DNA of 64,000 nucleotides from Lotus japonicus (lineage: Eukaryota; Streptophyta; Magnoliopsida; Fabales; Fabaceae): positions 62,635,984 to 62,699,983 of the forward strand of contig NC_080046.1 in NCBI RefSeq assembly GCF_012489685.1, given 5' to 3'. Both the position numbers and the translations under genes were made by a program. Each line of letters begins with the position of its first letter. The first letter of the stretch is position 1. Below the pieces are notes generated by a model. It did not search any database. It worked only from the letters and a program-made list of their open reading frames with translations, and was not told where the DNA came from. Positions 61,014 to 64,000 of the stretch are shown here, piece after piece.

Positions 61014-61494
61014 ATTCACAAATTACATGAAAACTTCTACATCTTTTTCCGCATATCCTCATTTCAAAGCCTTCGTTTCAAATGCTCCGAATGAGCTATA
61101 TGTTTCATTCTTTATATATTTTTTTAAATGTCCGTATTTATTTCGGGATTATGAAATCAAAATTATATAGTGTAAAAAAATGTAATTTAATGTGATCAAT
61201 TTTTTCTATCGTACTTTCCGTACGTTATAAATTGTGTATAATTATTTAGGGAATCACAATGATATAGTGTAAAAAAATGTAATTTAATATGTAAGTCATA
61301 TTTTCTATCATTTTATTCGGAGATATGAGAAACAAAAATAAAAGGATAAAAACAAAAATCATACACATTATTGTATTATTATATCATAAACAAATTAAAA
61401 ACACAATAATTATATTTAGATTTTTTTGTTCATTCATATAAAATAAATAATTTTATATATTAAAAGCAAATTATTATATACTTGGAAATATGTC

Positions 61495-61524
61495 CCCGTG
61501 CATCGGCACGGGTATACATACTAG
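61495..61524 (+). other. Helitron 3' terminus: hairpin and CTAG
   Basis: Stem CCCGTGC / GCACGGG with loop ATCG (61495-61512), then TATACATA and CTAG (61521-61524), next base T. The hairpin is thought to act in termination of rolling-circle strand transfer. Confidence 0.88.
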
Positions 61525-61690
61525 TATTACTATGAAATGAAATTCCAAGTAGAGGGGCAAGAATCCATATTTGTCTCTAAGAGCACGGTTTCCTATTAAT
61601 CTAATCCTAGGAAACCAGAATTCACTGTGCTCTAATTTCTTGCATCATCATAATTCAAGAGCAAAAGGTAAAATTTATAGCTAAACATAA
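61525..61690. repeat. Repeat family X, copy C (right part, after the Helitron)
   Basis: TATTACTATGAAATGAAATT then AGAGGGGCAAGAATCC, CAGAATTCACT and CTAATTTCTTGCATCATCAT. It continues copy C after the Helitron and matches 38193-38390. Confidence 0.8.
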
Positions 61691-63775
61691 TTCTCTAGAT
61701 TACCAACAAGTGGCATCATCCTAATAAAGAGAATATTTTAAAAGTTGATACCTAATAAGAGTTTGGACATTAAAACTATGTTAATGAACTATAAATAGTA
61801 AAGGGTAAAGTGCATAAGGCCCAATAACCATAAGCCCATTAGGATGAGCCTTCTACCAAAATCATCAAGATCTTGGGATTCCTAGGTGTCATTTACTACT
61901 TCTGCATGCTCTGTGTTATTCGCGTGCTTTGTTTAGGTAAATATTATAAGGTCATAATCTTATCGATCCAATCATGTAGTGTTAACATTACATATATTGG
62001 CTTTCAATTCTCAACTTCTCGTATTAATTATGTATATATTTGTTCCATGCCATATTAAGTCTGGGCCATTTTCCTTCAATGGTAATATTGTAATGAACTA
62101 TAATTAGGGAGTCATTCGAAGAGAAGGGGTTGGTTTGGTATGGATTGTTGTGATGGAAAGCAGGGTTGGTTCGGTCTCATACACAATCATTCAGTCATTT
62201 TAAATTTAAATTTTTTTTGCTTGCTTTTTGTGTTTTTCTTTTTTTCATTTTCAAGTTCGAGGTTCTTAAGAAAATATAGAGGTACACAACAGAAAGAGGT
62301 TGAAATTCACCTGTTTTCATTTTATCTCTAGCTCATCTTAGTTTGAACTTATTTCAGGTGATGTGGAGATTGGCCACAGAGGAGGAAACGTTACATGCTT
62401 TGAGTAAGTAGAAAGTTATTAAACAAAGTAACATTTTGTTAAAGATTAGTATGATATCTCAATTCTGCTGCAAAAAAATTATGTATTGTCTGTCAATTGA
62501 AAGGTTTAGGCACGAGTTAGTTAATGTTTTGAGTCTTTTTATGATCTCTTTTCCCGCCTCATTTCTCATATCATCTTCTTTTAGTTTGTGATATATAGGA
62601 GAGGGGAATCATAATGAAATGGAAGAATAAAAGGAAGTTTCCATAGCATCAGAAACATTCCATTTCTTTTACTGTGAAATAATGATAAATGACATTTGTG
62701 TTGTGATTTTGCTTCCTCGGTATCCAATTCCACTACTCATCCATGCATGATTCTGTCTCTAACTAATTTTTTTTTTCTATCGGTACTGAAACTGCATTGT
62801 TATACTTTCTTTCAAGTTCATTCTAAATGGAACATATTTCATTTTGCTTTAAAATGAAAAATAGAGGGTCACGTTTATGTGAACATATTAATTTTGAAGA
62901 ATTTGAAGTTTAAAAAATTTGTGTCTTTTTCTTTTCAGGATAAAGAATTAGGAGTAGTGGCTGATTGAAGGGTTATCTCCTTGCAAATGGTTTTATTAAT
63001 TATTACGACCAACTTCGCCGTGTAAGGTGCTGATGAAGCAAGCAACCCAATCTTTTGAGGGAAGGATATTGGCTGGAAAAGTAGAGGAAATGGTAAGAGC
63101 ACTCCTTTCATATTTCAAAACACGTGAATGAGTTATTTATCTAGGTCTATTGAATTAGACACATAAATTTTTTCAAAGTGTATTGAACTGAATATTGTCA
63201 TAATGCATATTGTGATTTTTTTAATATGGTGTGGATGAAATTAATCACACTAGAAGAAAAAGAAGAGGTTTTTTTTGGTTATTAAAAGAAGAGGTTTTTA
63301 AATGTGTAAGAAAAGTTCAGCTCCCTTCAACAAAACTTCAATCCAGACCATTTTTATTTTTTTATAACTTATTTTTGGTCTTGAATTTTCAGATGATACT
63401 AAAGTGGGCATGACTACGCGGAGATATGCAATTGCAAATGTAGGTAAGCGTATAAAACTATACATGAAATTTCAGATATGAAGTTGTTGTGTTTCATTCA
63501 AGTTAAACATCTTCTTTTTGCAATTTTCAGGTTTGTTGCAAGCATGTTTGCATATGTGAGATCTGAAACAGAGGAAGAGCTCTCATCTCCACACATTGAC
63601 GAATTTCGACAATGGTTAAAGTTTAGCTTTGGATCAAATATTTAATTTAGTTTTCCTCTGCAAAAAGACTAGGTAGTTTACTTCTTTATAGTTGATTTAC
63701 AAATGGTGCAAAAGACTGGGCTGATAGTACTAGGAATTCATAATATAGGATCTCTCCCACTCAACCCATAAAATT
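61691..63775 (+). other. Region with exon-like stretches, no gene model supported
   Basis: Several acceptor-exon-donor arrangements can be seen on plus: TTTCAG before GTGATGTGGAGATTGGCC with GAGTAAGT at 62402; TTTTCAG before 62940 and ATGGTAAGAG near 63091; TTTTCAG at 63392 to GTAGGTAAGCG near 63442; and TTTTCAG at 63531 with an open stretch FVASMFAYVRSETEEELSSP. The pieces do not join into one frame, so this could be a non-coding transcript, a decayed gene or captured exons. Family not recognised. Confidence 0.3.
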
Positions 63776-63784
63776 ACAATAAAA

Positions 63785-64000
63785 TTTGCTCTTTTCTTAT
63801 TTTTAATTGATAATATTTTAATGTAAACGTTCTTCCCCATCGGATTTTGTATTCATAATAAAATTGTAATGCTTTTGTATATCTACTCCTAAAAATATTT
63901 AAAAAGTCTAGAAAAAATATATAAACTATATTAAAAAAATTTCTATTAGTTTCAACTTAAAGGTATTTTCATGCAAAATGTTTATCATCGTATCAGCTTT
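63785..64000 (-). repeat. Inverted copy of the Helitron internal repeat
   Basis: On minus: TGATACGATGATAAACATTT, then TGCATGAAAATACCTTTAAG, AACTAATAGAAA and TAGGAGTAGATATACAAAAG, CATTACAATTTT, and CGATGGGGAAGAACGTTTAC. It matches 60715-60900 in the opposite orientation and continues past the window edge. Confidence 0.75.

Larger units (their letters stand above)
49722..61524 (+). mobile_element. Helitron, 11.8 kb, non-autonomous, carrying a nested chromovirus
   Basis: The 5' end is TCTAATCTAAATAG right after an A (49721). The 3' end is the hairpin CCCGTGC-ATCG-GCACGGG (61495-61512), then 8 nt and CTAG (61521-61524) before a T. These are the three Helitron hallmarks: TC start, short hairpin about 10 nt before a CTRR end, insertion between A and T without target duplication. 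Repeat X copies A and B supply the uninterrupted site (GGCAGCA|TATGAC). Removing the nested chromovirus and its 5-bp duplication leaves about 6.36 kb. No Rep/helicase frame is present, so it depended on enzymes in trans. Confidence 0.87.

Noticed and set aside
63725..63760. ACTAGGAATTC as a possible reverse-oriented Helitron 3' end near the inverted repeat copy
   Set aside because: No GC-rich hairpin follows at the required distance.

Overview
The window is plant nuclear DNA: AT-rich, with intron-containing genes on both strands and a heavy load of plant transposons. The gibberellin 2-oxidase at 28.4-30.1 kb reads like the C19-type enzymes of papilionoid legumes (bean and pea GA2ox1), so a legume is the best guess; the species is not settled from this window alone. 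Only three cellular genes can be supported: a DUF538 gene (about 1.0-1.5 kb, minus) with a truncated second copy at the left edge; a four-exon DUF616 glycosyltransferase-like gene (2.7-5.2 kb, minus); and a three-exon GA2ox gene (28.4-30.1 kb, plus). All three have intact frames and clean GT..AG joins where they have introns.

Layout. 0-5.2 kb: the DUF538 and DUF616 genes. 5.4-9.7 kb: a SINE-like copy, then a 5'-deleted copia element with a 138-bp LTR and a 5-bp target duplication. 10.4-11.3 kb: an unclassified GC-richer block. 13.6-25.2 kb: MITEs, a 5'-truncated L1-type LINE, a second LINE tail, a decayed LTR, tRNA-derived SINE-like repeats. 25.2-28.1 kb: AT-rich, with a dispersed short repeat upstream of GA2ox. 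30.5-34.9 kb: a 1037-bp Mutator-like element, a Stowaway-type MITE, a second copy of a 370-bp MITE and more SINE-like copies. 36.9-38.4 kb: two copies of a repeat carrying a last-exon-like coding end. 38.5-48.0 kb: a Tork/Tnt1-like copia on minus, with a Sirevirus-like copia on plus inserted into it and a deletion at the right junction. 48.0-48.6 kb: transposon scraps. 48.99-61.69 kb: a third copy of the repeat, split by an 11.8-kb Helitron (49722-61524) that itself contains a young 5.4-kb chromovirus (50733-56172). 61.7-64.0 kb: exon-like sequences and an inverted copy of the Helitron's internal repeat.

The most informative result is the Helitron. It has a TC 5' start, a 7-bp GC-rich stem hairpin and a CTAG 3' end, sits between A and T, and two paralogous uninterrupted sites in the same window (37323/37324 and 38192/38193) show the empty target. 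The insertions can be ordered: repeat family, then Helitron, then chromovirus; and separately Tork-like copia, then Sirevirus, then a deletion. No gene cluster or operon is present; the cellular genes are unrelated in function and lie in a transposon-dominated landscape.
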